Source: CAYZPE01 sp046050145
Lineage (GTDB): Bacteria; Patescibacteriota; Minisyncoccia; Phycocordibacterales; CAYZPE01
Assembly (NCBI GenBank): GCA_046050145.1
Contig: JBJOQC010000034.1
Span: forward strand, 1-23,850
Length of the DNA: 23,850 bases
Direction: 5' to 3'
The position numbers and the translations under genes are program-made. The stretch's first letter is position 1. Every line of letters starts with the position of its first letter. Below are positions 6,738 through 13,321 of the stretch, one piece after another. The notes beneath the pieces were generated by a model, which was not told the origin of the DNA, made no database searches, and worked only from the letters and a program-made list of their open reading frames with translations.

Positions 6738-7007
6738 ATGTCGAATTCAAACAATGCTAATCCGATCTTGTTAGGAAGTATGGTTCGGTTTAATCTTCGT
6801 GTTCTTACTTTTCAAACAAAGAAAAGATTCGAGCATGTTTTCGGTAGATTGGGGAAGTTTAAAAAAGTTATTCTCCTGAGAGATATTCCTGAAAATATCT
6901 CCAACAGAATGATGTGCGAATCTGCTCGTAGGTGGGTTTTTTTATACACCAAAAAAGGTGAGTTACGAGCTGTTGTTGAGAATGCACTTATTTGTGTGAG
7001 TGAATAA
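6738..7007 (+). CDS. Unrecognised 89-residue basic protein
   Basis: A strong ribosome binding site AGAGGAGG (6725-6732) lies five bases before the ATG and fixes the start; the reading frame itself extends far upstream without an initiation signal. The protein begins MSNSNNANPILLG and is rich in basic residues in the middle (FQTKKRFEHVFGRLGKFKK). It has no membrane segment or signal peptide, and two cysteines (C60, C86). No family is recognised. The opening ATGTCGAAT and its SD flank resemble those of the cysteine-rich gene at 16932. It is a single-gene unit between divergent cysS and convergent corA, closed by a 17-bp terminator. Confidence 0.7.
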   Translation: MSNSNNANPILLGSMVRFNLRVLTFQTKKRFEHVFGRLGKFKKVILLRDIPENISNRMMCESARRWVFLYTKKGELRAVVENALICVSE

Positions 7008-7009
7008 AA

Positions 7010-7052
7010 AAACCCTGAGAAAATTGCTTGCAATTTTCTCAGGGTTTTTGTT
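7010..7052. terminator. Strong bidirectional terminator
   Basis: A 17-bp perfect stem (7010-7026 with 7031-7047, core CCCTGAGAAAATTG, loop CTTG) has T tails on both strands. It is shared by the convergent 89-residue gene and corA. Confidence 0.92.
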
Positions 7053-7059
7053 TTTAGAT

Positions 7060-7974
7060 TTAAAGTAGTTTTCTTATTTTAAAAATGAAATAGAGCAGTA
7101 TTGCTACCCCAACCATTCCTCCTGAGATAATCCAAAAGTCATTTTGCATTCCTATGATAGGTCTTGAAAGGCTGTCTATTTGGAAAAGAGAAATAATAAT
7201 TGATATAGGAAGAGCGATTAAGGCTATGGCACTTATAGCGAGAGTTGTTTCATTTTGTTTTGTAGAAAGAAGAGAATTGTTTGTTTCTCGAAGTTCTGCA
7301 ATCGAGTCTCTATAGCTTTCAATAAGAGCTAGAGCTTTTGAAGATTCTTGAGTAAGTATGTGCGCATAATAGGTGAGTTCAGACCCAAGTGTTTTTGAAG
7401 CAATTGTCTGGAGTGTTAGAAACATTTCCTTATGAATAGAAATTGTTTTTTTGAAACGCAGAAGAGCACGACTCACTTCAGAGATTGAACGGACCATTTT
7501 GTTTTCATTACCTCTAAAGACTTGATTATCGATATCTTCAATCCAGCTATTTATATAAGCGAGTTCGTCATAGAGTGCCTGGTAGAGACCTTTTACTAGT
7601 TTGTAAAACAAGACACCACCAGTGATTTCAACATGCGCCTTGTTGACGACAGCTTCTTTTTCAATAAGTTTTTTAAAATGATGAAGAGCGTCTATTGAGT
7701 CATAGTGTGTAGTAATAAAAAAATTCTTACCAATTAGAAAGTCTATTTCTTGATTATTGCTTAGTGTGTGACTATGTTTTAAAACAGGTACATGGAGTAC
7801 AAGATATACAGACTCATCACCACCTTCTATTTTTGGTTTTGGAGTTGGAGATTCAAGGTCTCGTGCAATTAATGGATCAATGTTGTACTGCTCCATTATT
7901 TTTACAACATCTTCGTGAGTTGGTTTTTCTAAATCAAGCCAGGTTATGTTTTTATAGTTTTGTACGTGAATCAT
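7060..7974 (-). CDS. corA: CorA-like divalent cation transporter
   Basis: CorA-type proteins form pentameric Mg2+ or Co2+ channels. The 304-residue protein has the large cytoplasmic N-terminal domain, the long pore helix (about 205-265) and two C-terminal membrane segments (about 244-265 and 281-299). The signature loop between them normally reads GMN; here it is G275-M276-Q277-N278, so the asparagine of the selectivity filter is shifted or replaced by glutamine. The usual preceding Tyr and following MPE are also absent. A transporter role is likely but the ion cannot be told. It has its own promoter that overlaps the divergent ctpA promoter. Confidence 0.88.
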   Translation of the reverse strand: MIHVQNYKNITWLDLEKPTHEDVVKIMEQYNIDPLIARDLESPTPKPKIEGGDESVYLVLHVPVLKHSHTLSNNQEIDFLIGKNFFITTHYDSIDALHHFKKLIEKEAVVNKAHVEITGGVLFYKLVKGLYQALYDELAYINSWIEDIDNQVFRGNENKMVRSISEVSRALLRFKKTISIHKEMFLTLQTIASKTLGSELTYYAHILTQESSKALALIESYRDSIAELRETNNSLLSTKQNETTLAISAIALIALPISIIISLFQIDSLSRPIIGMQNDFWIISGGMVGVAILLYFIFKIRKLL

Positions 7975-7980
7975 ATTTTT

Positions 7981-8008
7981 AGTATACCGTGTGTTTGTTT
8001 GACCACAA
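7981..8008 (-). promoter_or_regulatory. corA promoter, leaderless geometry
   Basis: On the minus strand TTGTGG (8008-8003), a 16-base spacer and TATACT (7986-7981); the ATG follows six bases later. Its -35 overlaps the -35 of the divergent ctpA promoter by two bases. Confidence 0.5.
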
Positions 8009-8027
8009 AGAGCTCATTTGAGATACT
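7999..8027 (+). promoter_or_regulatory. ctpA promoter
   Basis: TTGACC (7999-8004), a 17-base spacer and GATACT (8022-8027) preceded by TGA. The leader would be only a few bases. A second -10-like TATACT (8031-8036) is closer to the ATG but too close to serve it. Confidence 0.45.
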
Positions 8028-8039
8028 TAGTATACTTTT

Positions 8040-9275
8040 ATGAATACTTCACGTCGTTTTATTTCGCAGGTAGTGGTGCCGATATTTATTGTTCTTGTTA
8101 TTGCTTCGTACATGGTTGGTTTTTCTGCTGGTTCAAAAGATGTTTCTGCAGAGGCTCCTCAGTATGTTGTAAATGCAGAAAATGATATTGCCAAGAATCT
8201 TGATTTTGAAGCTTTTTGGAAAACATGGAATCTCTTGGATGAAAAATTTGTTTCAGTTTCAACAACAACCGAAGGTCTTTCTGAAGAAGATAAGTTATGG
8301 GGAGCTCTACAAGGTTTAGCCGCTTCATATGGTGATCCATACACTGTATTTTTTCCTCCAGTTGAGTCAGAAAAATTTGAAGAAGAGATCAGTGGAAACT
8401 TTGAAGGTGTAGGTATGGAGGTTGCACTTAAGGATGGTTTTGTGACTGTGGTTGCCCCACTTAAAAATTCTCCTGCATATAAAGCTGGAATACTTGCGGG
8501 TGATAGGGTGGTTAAGATTGATGAAACTCCTACAAATGGTATGAGTGTTGAAGATGCTGTAAAGATTATTCGTGGTGAAAAGGGTACAACTGTAGTACTT
8601 ACAGTTTCAAGAGAAGGTGCTGAAGATACTGTAGAGATTTCTATTGTGCGTGATGTGATTCAGATTCCAACAATAGATACGGAGTTTCGAAAAGACGGTG
8701 TGTTTGTAATTCGTCTATATAACTTCTCAGCACTTTCTGCAGATCTCTTTAGAGAAGCTTTACGTGAATTTGCTTCAAGTGGTAGTACAAAATTGTTACT
8801 TGATGTTCGTGGCAATCCGGGAGGGTACCTTGAAGCTGCTGTGGATATGGCAAGTTGGTTTTTGCCAGCGGGTACTGTAATAGTGCGTGAAGATTTTGAA
8901 GGTAAGAAAGAAGAGGTTGTTCATCGAAGTCGTGGCTATAATGCATTTAGTAAGGATCTCAATATGATCATTTTGGTTGATGGTGGATCAGCGTCTGCAT
9001 CTGAGATTCTCGCTGGAGCACTTCGTGAACATGGTATTGCAAAACTTATTGGAAGCACGACCTTTGGTAAGGGTTCAGTACAAGAGCTTGTAAAGATAAC
9101 TCCAGAAACATCACTCAAGGTAACAATTGCCCGATGGCTTACTCCTCTAGGTCTTTCTATTTCTGATGGGGGACTGAAGCCTGATATTGAAGTGAAGCGT
9201 ACGGCTGAAGACTTCAAAGCTCAAAAAGATCCTCAACTTGATAGAGCAATACAATATTTTAAGACTGGTAAATAG
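8040..9275 (+). CDS. ctpA: S41 (carboxyl-terminal processing) protease
   Basis: CtpA/Prc-type proteases cut proteins near their C-termini outside the cytoplasm. The 411-residue protein has an N-terminal signal anchor (about residues 9-30), a CTP N-terminal helical part, a PDZ domain (about 118-205, with AGDRVVKIDETP), and the S41 catalytic domain. The catalytic dyad is S319 (in GGSASASEI) and K344 (in TFGKGSVQ), 25 residues apart as in D1 protease. DVRGNPGGYLEAAV (255-268) is the conserved substrate-cradle block. It is divergent from corA with overlapping promoters, and no partner gene is adjacent. Confidence 0.95.
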   Translation: MNTSRRFISQVVVPIFIVLVIASYMVGFSAGSKDVSAEAPQYVVNAENDIAKNLDFEAFWKTWNLLDEKFVSVSTTTEGLSEEDKLWGALQGLAASYGDPYTVFFPPVESEKFEEEISGNFEGVGMEVALKDGFVTVVAPLKNSPAYKAGILAGDRVVKIDETPTNGMSVEDAVKIIRGEKGTTVVLTVSREGAEDTVEISIVRDVIQIPTIDTEFRKDGVFVIRLYNFSALSADLFREALREFASSGSTKLLLDVRGNPGGYLEAAVDMASWFLPAGTVIVREDFEGKKEEVVHRSRGYNAFSKDLNMIILVDGGSASASEILAGALREHGIAKLIGSTTFGKGSVQELVKITPETSLKVTIARWLTPLGLSISDGGLKPDIEVKRTAEDFKAQKDPQLDRAIQYFKTGK

Positions 9276-9276
9276 A

Positions 9277-9309
9277 AAACACCCCTTAGCTAAAAAGCTT
9301 CAGGGTGTT
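9277..9309 (-). terminator. Terminator of the 92-residue gene
   Basis: On the minus strand AACACCC (9309-9303) pairs with GGGTGTT (9284-9278), with an inner AGCT/AGCT, followed by TTTTCTATTT. The hairpin contains the stop codon of the 92-residue gene and lies against the ctpA stop codon. Confidence 0.6.
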
Positions 9310-9568
9310 GGTCGTGCCAAATGGCTTCAATTACATCTCGGCAGGATTTAGCTGCTAAGGGTGTAATTTTTCCTACTTTCGGTTCAATAAGTGATTCAGG
9401 ATAGGCAAAAATATCGTCATGAGTGTCAATGGCGAGCTGACGAAGTTCAGTGCACCAGTGTTCCATTTCATTTTTGTTTTTAAACGGACCTACACGGTAT
9501 AGTGCATAGTTCGTTTTTTCGTCTTCCTTAAAAATTACAAAAGTGTAGAACTCTTTTTTTTGAGACAT
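9290..9568 (-). CDS. Unrecognised 92-residue soluble protein
   Basis: The protein starts MSQKKEFYTFVIFKEDEK and reads as alternating strands and helices without membrane segments. It has two cysteines (C39, C76) and aromatic-rich strands such as NYALYRVGPFKNKNEMEHW; I recognise no family. The start is supported by GGTGA four bases before the ATG, with a further AAAGGAA upstream. A good minus-strand promoter (TTGACT, 16 bases, TATAAA) gives a leader of about 60 bases, in contrast to the leaderless housekeeping genes. It is divergent from rplI and convergent with ctpA. Confidence 0.72.
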   Translation of the reverse strand: MSQKKEFYTFVIFKEDEKTNYALYRVGPFKNKNEMEHWCTELRQLAIDTHDDIFAYPESLIEPKVGKITPLAAKSCRDVIEAIWHDQHPEAF

Positions 9569-9634
9569 ATTTTCACCGGAATTCCTTTCGGGCGAGTCAA
9601 GTTAAAGTGTGTGTATCAAGAACAACGGGTTATA

Positions 9635-9662
9635 TTTATAGTACATTTACAATAAAAGTCAA
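9635..9662 (-). promoter_or_regulatory. Promoter of the 92-residue gene
   Basis: On the minus strand TTGACT (9662-9657), a 16-base spacer and TATAAA (9640-9635). The predicted leader is about 60 bases and contains GGAATTCC, a palindrome near the ribosome binding site. Confidence 0.5.
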
Positions 9663-9672
9663 GGGTGTTAAG

Positions 9673-9700
9673 TTGCCAATATATATTTTTTTGCTATGAT
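9673..9700 (+). promoter_or_regulatory. rplI promoter
   Basis: TTGCCA (9673-9678), a 16-base spacer and TATGAT (9695-9700) preceded by TGC, an extended -10. The leader would be about 22 bases with no Shine-Dalgarno. Confidence 0.45.
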
Positions 9701-9729
9701 GTTCTGATACTAATTACAATATATTAACT

Positions 9730-10176
9730 ATGAAAGTTGTTTTACTTCACGATGTATCAAAGATTGGAAAGAAACATGATATTAAGAATGTTTCAGATGG
9801 TCACGCACTAAACCTACTTATTCCACAAGGATTAGCAGAAGTAGCAACTCCTGCAACAATTAAGAAAGCTGAAAAGGCGCGTCTTACTCTCGAGGCTGAG
9901 AAAAAAATACAAGCAGACTTACTTGCTAAAAATATTAAATCACTTGAGGCTGTTAAGGTTGTAACAGAAGGCAAGGCAAGTGAAAAAGGTCATCTTTTTG
10001 CTGGAATTCATAAAGAAGAGATTGTAAAATTTTTGAAAGACCAAGCTCGCATAGATGTGTCAGCTGATTTTATCAAACTTGATCATCCTCTAAAGACTGT
10101 GGGCGAACATCCTATTGAAGTTATTGTAGGTGATAAAAAAGCTAAGTTTGTAGTAGTAATCAAGGCAAAAGAATAA
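9730..10176 (+). CDS. rplI: Ribosomal protein bL9
   Basis: bL9 is the elongated large-subunit protein that reaches across the ribosome and helps keep the reading frame. The N-terminal domain is typical (MKVVLLHDVSKIGKKHDIKNVSDGHALNLLIPQGLAEVAT), followed by the long connecting helix and the C-terminal domain with KGHLFAGIHKEEIVKFLK near 96-108 and HPLKTVGEHPIEV. At 148 residues it is full length. Its presence is informative, because bL9 is reported absent from several CPR lineages (Microgenomates, WWE3). It is monocistronic, divergent from the 92-residue gene and ends at a bidirectional terminator. Confidence 0.96.
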   Translation: MKVVLLHDVSKIGKKHDIKNVSDGHALNLLIPQGLAEVATPATIKKAEKARLTLEAEKKIQADLLAKNIKSLEAVKVVTEGKASEKGHLFAGIHKEEIVKFLKDQARIDVSADFIKLDHPLKTVGEHPIEVIVGDKKAKFVVVIKAKE

Positions 10177-10197
10177 GTTCATAAGATTAGAGACATG

Positions 10198-10236
10198 AAA
10201 AAACCGCCTACGCTCTGACGTGTGGCGGTTTTGATT
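10198..10236. terminator. Bidirectional terminator
   Basis: AAAACCGCC/GGCGGTTTT with a further ACG/CGT pair inside. T-rich tails on both strands serve rplI and the convergent 175-residue gene. Confidence 0.8.
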
Positions 10237-10250
10237 TTCTGCTGACTCTG

Positions 10251-10778
10251 TCAGGAACAGTGGAGTCCCTCACCAATCTCTTTTCGTTCGAGTCCTAGTT
10301 CTGTGCAAATTTTGCTGTAGAACTGTCCGATAAGTCGCCGTCGAATCCATCCAAGACTATCGACCTTACGGCAGAGCAAGCTGTGTCGCAAGGTTACCTG
10401 GTGTGCCTGTTCGAGGGCTGGGAGTGGAATTGTACGGTATGCTTCACTGAGAAAGGTCTTGATTGCCTTCGGAATAAATATCTTGAGCCAAAGGCTTGAT
10501 CTCACCAGACGCAGAAGTTCCCTGTGAGTCTTTGCAATTTTTTGCGCATGAAGAAGCTTGCTTCTTTCAGGGCTTTCTTGGGGAGGAGGTTTGCTTGTCT
10601 TAACCACCTCCTCTTGTGCGGACGCCGCAGCTGAATCTTCGTCATTGATCGATACAACACCCTCAGCCAAGAACTTTTCCATAAGTACTTGAAGTTCCGA
10701 GGACTGTTCGATCTGAACGGTTTCATCGGCGATTCGCAATACAGGTCTTTTTTCAGGTTCGAGCTTAGGTACTCCCAT
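10251..10778 (-). CDS. Unrecognised 175-residue protein of unusual base composition
   Basis: I do not recognise this protein. It starts MGVPKLEPEKRPVLRIADE, has an acidic low-complexity middle (DEDSAAASAQEE, proline-rich KPPPQESPERS), and a basic helical C-terminal half rich in Arg, Leu and Lys with two closely spaced Cys-containing segments (SLLCRKVDSLGWIRRRLIG and KICTELGLERK). No membrane span is clear. The ribosome binding site AAAGGAGA lies six bases before the ATG and the promoter is near consensus. Base use differs from its neighbours: I count 91 G+C in positions 10261-10440 (51%) against 22 of 60 in a line of rplI. Recent acquisition or a distinct gene class are both possible. Confidence 0.7.
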   Translation of the reverse strand: MGVPKLEPEKRPVLRIADETVQIEQSSELQVLMEKFLAEGVVSINDEDSAAASAQEEVVKTSKPPPQESPERSKLLHAQKIAKTHRELLRLVRSSLWLKIFIPKAIKTFLSEAYRTIPLPALEQAHQVTLRHSLLCRKVDSLGWIRRRLIGQFYSKICTELGLERKEIGEGLHCS

Positions 10779-10840
10779 GACAATTCTCCTTTAATGGTTG
10801 TGGTTTTTGACGATGTGCAAAACAAAACTTTCTGTGCCAG

Positions 10841-10869
10841 ACGGTATCATGAATTATTATTTTTGTCAA
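10841..10869 (-). promoter_or_regulatory. Promoter of the 175-residue gene
   Basis: On the minus strand a perfect TTGACA (10869-10864), a 17-base spacer and TACCGT (10846-10841) preceded by TGA. It begins immediately after the rpmA terminator. The predicted leader is about 55 bases. Confidence 0.55.
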
Positions 10870-10896
10870 AAAAACCGCTCGAGTGAGCGGTTTTTT
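10869..10896 (-). terminator. rpmA terminator
   Basis: AAAACCGCTC/GAGCGGTTTT with a 4-base loop, followed on the minus strand by seven T. It abuts the -35 box of the next minus-strand gene. Confidence 0.9.
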
Positions 10897-10897
10897 C

Positions 10898-11170
10898 TTA
10901 TATAACGTGAACAATTTTCTTGCTAATAATTCTATTATCGAAATGAGTTTTTCGTTTTTTGCCAAACTTTACAATTCCAGTTTTTAAAGCATAGAGAGTG
11001 TGGTCTTTACCAATACCTACGTTCTTGCCTGCCATTACGTCAGTACCTCGTTGACGTACAATAATAGAACCATGGAGAGCTTCTGCTCCATGTTGTACTT
11101 TTATACCTAAATATTTTGGCTGGGAATCTCTTCCGTTTTTGGAAGCGCCAGCCGATTTCTTGGTTGCCAT
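10898..11170 (-). CDS. rpmA: Ribosomal protein bL27
   Basis: bL27 lies near the peptidyl-transferase centre. The protein (90 residues) shows the family blocks SKNGRDSQPKYLGIKVQHG, IIVRQRGTDVMAGKNVGIGKDHTLYAL and GIVKFGKKRKTH. Its N-terminus (MATKKSAGASKNG) starts directly with the short flexible tail, with no Firmicutes-type cleaved extension. Usually it sits directly downstream of rplU; here it is alone on the opposite strand about 9 kb away, divergent from the Ada-like gene. No Shine-Dalgarno site and no convincing -10 were found before the ATG. Confidence 0.96.
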   Translation of the reverse strand: MATKKSAGASKNGRDSQPKYLGIKVQHGAEALHGSIIVRQRGTDVMAGKNVGIGKDHTLYALKTGIVKFGKKRKTHFDNRIISKKIVHVI

Positions 11171-11192
11171 AGCGTGTTATGTGTAAATACCT

Positions 11193-11198
11193 TAAAAT
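11193..11198 (+). promoter_or_regulatory. -10 box of the Ada-like gene
   Basis: TAAAAT ends ten bases before the ATG at 11209, giving a predicted leader of only a few bases. It supports that start over the longer frame from 11179. Confidence 0.35.
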
Positions 11199-11208
11199 AT
11201 ACGTATCA

Positions 11209-11652
11209 ATGAGTATAAAAGAAAGCTTTAATAAAATCAAGGGGTCAATACAAGCAATACCTCAAGACATAAAATACAACTTTTTCATTACTTTTCTTAT
11301 CATTTTGGTAGGTACAGCTTCATTTGGTCTAGGAAGGCTTTCTGTGTCAGATATACAAAAAAATACAGATATAAAAGTATTTTTACCAGAGGGTCTCGAG
11401 GCTAATGTTCTTCAAGGATTTGAACAAAAAGATATTCAAAATAGTTCTGAAAAGCAGGGTATACCAGAAAATGTGTATGTTCCTGATCAGGGTGGGGAAG
11501 TTGTTGCTTCAAAATCAGGGAGTAAGTACCATTTTCCATGGTGTACTGGGGCTAAGCAGATTAGTGAGAAAAATCTTATTTCATTTCCCTCTGTAGAAGA
11601 AGCGAGGAGTGCGGGGTATACACCTGCGGCAAATTGTAAGGGACTCAAGTAA
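11209..11652 (+). CDS. Membrane-anchored Ada metal-binding-like protein
   Basis: The 147-residue protein has a short cytoplasmic N-terminus, one membrane span (about 24-43), a variable linker, and a C-terminal domain (about 97-147) resembling the zinc-binding domain of Ada. The relevant strings are VVASKSGSKYHFPWCTGAK and FPSVEEARSAGYTPAANCKGL. Ada uses four cysteines; here only one of each pair remains (C112, C143), with H108 nearby, so classical zinc binding and phosphotriester repair are unlikely. Exported proteins with this reduced domain are known as small anchored proteins of unclear role. The chosen ATG follows a -10 box; an upstream frame start at 11179 lacks signals. The stop codon is followed directly by a heptad repeat. 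Confidence 0.8.
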   Translation: MSIKESFNKIKGSIQAIPQDIKYNFFITFLIILVGTASFGLGRLSVSDIQKNTDIKVFLPEGLEANVLQGFEQKDIQNSSEKQGIPENVYVPDQGGEVVASKSGSKYHFPWCTGAKQISEKNLISFPSVEEARSAGYTPAANCKGLK

Positions 11653-11715
11653 TTTAGAGCTTTTAGGTGTTAGAATAAATCTACTTAAAAGCTTATAACT
11701 AAAACTTAACAGCTA
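11653..11715. repeat. Degenerate 7-base-period intergenic repeat, copy 6
   Basis: Exactly nine heptads run from the base after the stop codon to three bases before the next ATG. Examples are CTTTTAG (11660), GTGTTAG (11667), AAACTTA (11702) and ACAGCTA (11709); on the minus strand the right end reads TAGCTGT then TAAGTTT, as in copy 5. Confidence 0.6.
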
Positions 11716-11718
11716 ATC

Positions 11719-12309
11719 ATGATAGTACTCGATGTAGAAACAACAGGTACAGATCCACTCAAGCATTCACTTGTGAGTATTGGTGCTGTTGATTTTGATA
11801 AGCCTGAAAGACAATTTTATGAAGAGTGTCGAATATTTGAAGGTGCTCATGTTATGGAAGAAGCTCTGGTTGTGAACGGTATGACTCACGAGCAGATTAC
11901 TGATTCCCAAAAGAAAAGTGACAAAGAAATAATTGAGGACTTTTTGAAGTGGGTTGAGGAGTCAGATAACCATACATTTGGTGGACTCAATCATCACCTA
12001 GATTTGTATTTTATTCATATGGCTGCACTTCGAAATCATATCGACTTTGCTTGGCCAAAAAGAATTGTAGATCTGCATTCAGTTTCGTATGCACACATGG
12101 CACAGAGAGGTCTGCAGATTCCGCTTAAAAATAAGCATACTGATATTAGTGGGGATACGACAATGAAATATGTAGGTATTCCAACTGAACCAAGACCGCA
12201 TATTGGACTTAATGGTGCCAAATGGGAAGCAGAAGCTCTTTCACGATTGATTTACAACAAAAATCTTCTCCCAGAGTTCAGTAAGTATCCTATTCCGTGG
12301 CTTGTATAA
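11719..12309 (+). CDS. DnaQ-like 3'-5' exonuclease domain protein
   Basis: The 196-residue protein has the RNase T/DnaQ fold: motif I LDVETTG (D5, E7), motif II GGLNHHLDLYFI (D95), a further acid at DLHS (D118), and motif III RPHIGLNGAKWEAEAL (from 159). In motif III the family expects H-x4-D; here H161 is present but the position of the aspartate is G166. Nearby E170 and E172 might take over, or activity is altered. Such proteins act in DNA or RNA trimming; the substrate cannot be told. It lies between the Ada-like gene and trhO, 20 bases from the latter, which has its own -10. Confidence 0.85.
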   Translation: MIVLDVETTGTDPLKHSLVSIGAVDFDKPERQFYEECRIFEGAHVMEEALVVNGMTHEQITDSQKKSDKEIIEDFLKWVEESDNHTFGGLNHHLDLYFIHMAALRNHIDFAWPKRIVDLHSVSYAHMAQRGLQIPLKNKHTDISGDTTMKYVGIPTEPRPHIGLNGAKWEAEALSRLIYNKNLLPEFSKYPIPWLV

Positions 12310-12312
12310 ATC

Positions 12313-12321
12313 TGGTATAGT
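12313..12321 (+). promoter_or_regulatory. trhO extended -10, leaderless geometry
   Basis: TGG followed by TATAGT, ending eight bases before the trhO ATG. It lies in the 20-base gap after the exonuclease gene. Confidence 0.5.
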
Positions 12322-12329
12322 ATTTTTCT

Positions 12330-13223
12330 ATGAAAGAGTTTGAAATCCTTCTTTATTACAAATATATTCCTGTGGCAGATCCTCAGGCGCTTTTAGCTTC
12401 ACAAAGAAAGCTCTGTGAAGATTTTGGCCTTAAAGGGCGTATTATTCTTGCAGAAGAGGGAATTAACGGCACTGTAGAGGGCACAAAAGAAAATACTCAA
12501 AAATATATTGATGAAATGAGTAAAGATTCTCGTTTTGGCGATATGCACTGGAAGAGAAGTGTTGGTACAGGAAGTGCCTTTCCTCGGCTTTCTATAAAGG
12601 TTCGTACAGAAATTGTAAGTGGTCATCTTGAGGATGAAGATGTGAAGCCATGGGAAACTACCGGTAAAAGACTTTCTCCTGATGAGCTCTATGCATGGCT
12701 CAATAAGGGTGAGGAATTCACTATTGTTGATATGCGTAACGATTACGAATACAGGGTAGGACGTTTCGAAGGTTCTATTGATCCTGGAATGGAAAATTTT
12801 AGAGATATACAAAAGATACTTCCTAAGATAGAGCCTCTCAAGGAAAAAAAGGTTCTAACGGTATGTACTGGAGGTGTACGTTGTGAAAAAGCTTCTGGAT
12901 ATCTAGTTAAGAAAGGTTTTAAAGATGTGTATCAACTTGATGGGGGAATAGTAAGTTTTATGGAGAAATATCCGAATACCTTTTTCAAAGGAAAGTTGTA
13001 TGTGTTCGACAATCGAATTGCTATGGATTTTGACGATCCAGAAAAACACGTAATTGTTGGTTCATGTATGAAGTGTAATACCCCAAACGAATCGTACGTA
13101 AACTGTATGAATTTGAAATGTCACAAACATTTTATTTGTTGTGAAAACTGCCGTGAAGAGGATGGTGAGGTCTATTGTTCAAATGATTGTAAGGAGAAAA
13201 ATAAAAAAGTTGCACACGTTTAA
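12330..13223 (+). CDS. trhO: tRNA uridine(34) hydroxylase (rhodanese family)
   Basis: TrhO (formerly YceA, UPF0176) makes 5-hydroxyuridine at the wobble position of certain tRNAs. The N-terminal ferredoxin-like domain (LLYYKYIPVADP, GLKGRIILAEEGINGTVEGT) is followed by a rhodanese domain (about 115-215) with the active-site loop VCTGGVRCEKASG; C179 is the expected catalytic cysteine. The C-terminal tail carries paired cysteines (C246/C249, C259/C264, C270/C271/C274, C283/C287), a zinc-ribbon-like element common in this family. Length (297 residues) is in the normal range. A leaderless -10 precedes it and a terminator follows. Confidence 0.95.
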   Translation: MKEFEILLYYKYIPVADPQALLASQRKLCEDFGLKGRIILAEEGINGTVEGTKENTQKYIDEMSKDSRFGDMHWKRSVGTGSAFPRLSIKVRTEIVSGHLEDEDVKPWETTGKRLSPDELYAWLNKGEEFTIVDMRNDYEYRVGRFEGSIDPGMENFRDIQKILPKIEPLKEKKVLTVCTGGVRCEKASGYLVKKGFKDVYQLDGGIVSFMEKYPNTFFKGKLYVFDNRIAMDFDDPEKHVIVGSCMKCNTPNESYVNCMNLKCHKHFICCENCREEDGEVYCSNDCKEKNKKVAHV

Positions 13224-13275
13224 TTTTTTCATGCTCCAGAATTTTTCTAGTATACAAAACCACATCCTCTCAAAT

Positions 13276-13307
13276 AAAAACACAGGGGTAATACTCTTGT
13301 GTTTTTT
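13276..13307 (+). terminator. trhO terminator
   Basis: AAAAACACA/TGTGTTTTT (9 bp) with a 13-base loop and a T tail. It overlaps the region just upstream of the next gene's -10 box. Confidence 0.6.
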
Positions 13308-13309
13308 GT

Positions 13310-13315
13310 TATAAT
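13310..13315 (+). promoter_or_regulatory. -10 box of the metallo-hydrolase gene
   Basis: A perfect TATAAT ends six bases before the ATG at 13322, the leaderless layout. Confidence 0.5.
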
Positions 13316-13321
13316 TGATGT

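Noticed and set aside
8936..9217. Minus-strand frame opposite ctpA
   Set aside because: Antisense shadow of a gene with intact catalytic motifs.
10750..10775. tRNA T-loop-like GGTTCGAG
   Set aside because: It lies inside the 175-residue gene and no acceptor stem, D arm or anticodon arm can be drawn around it.
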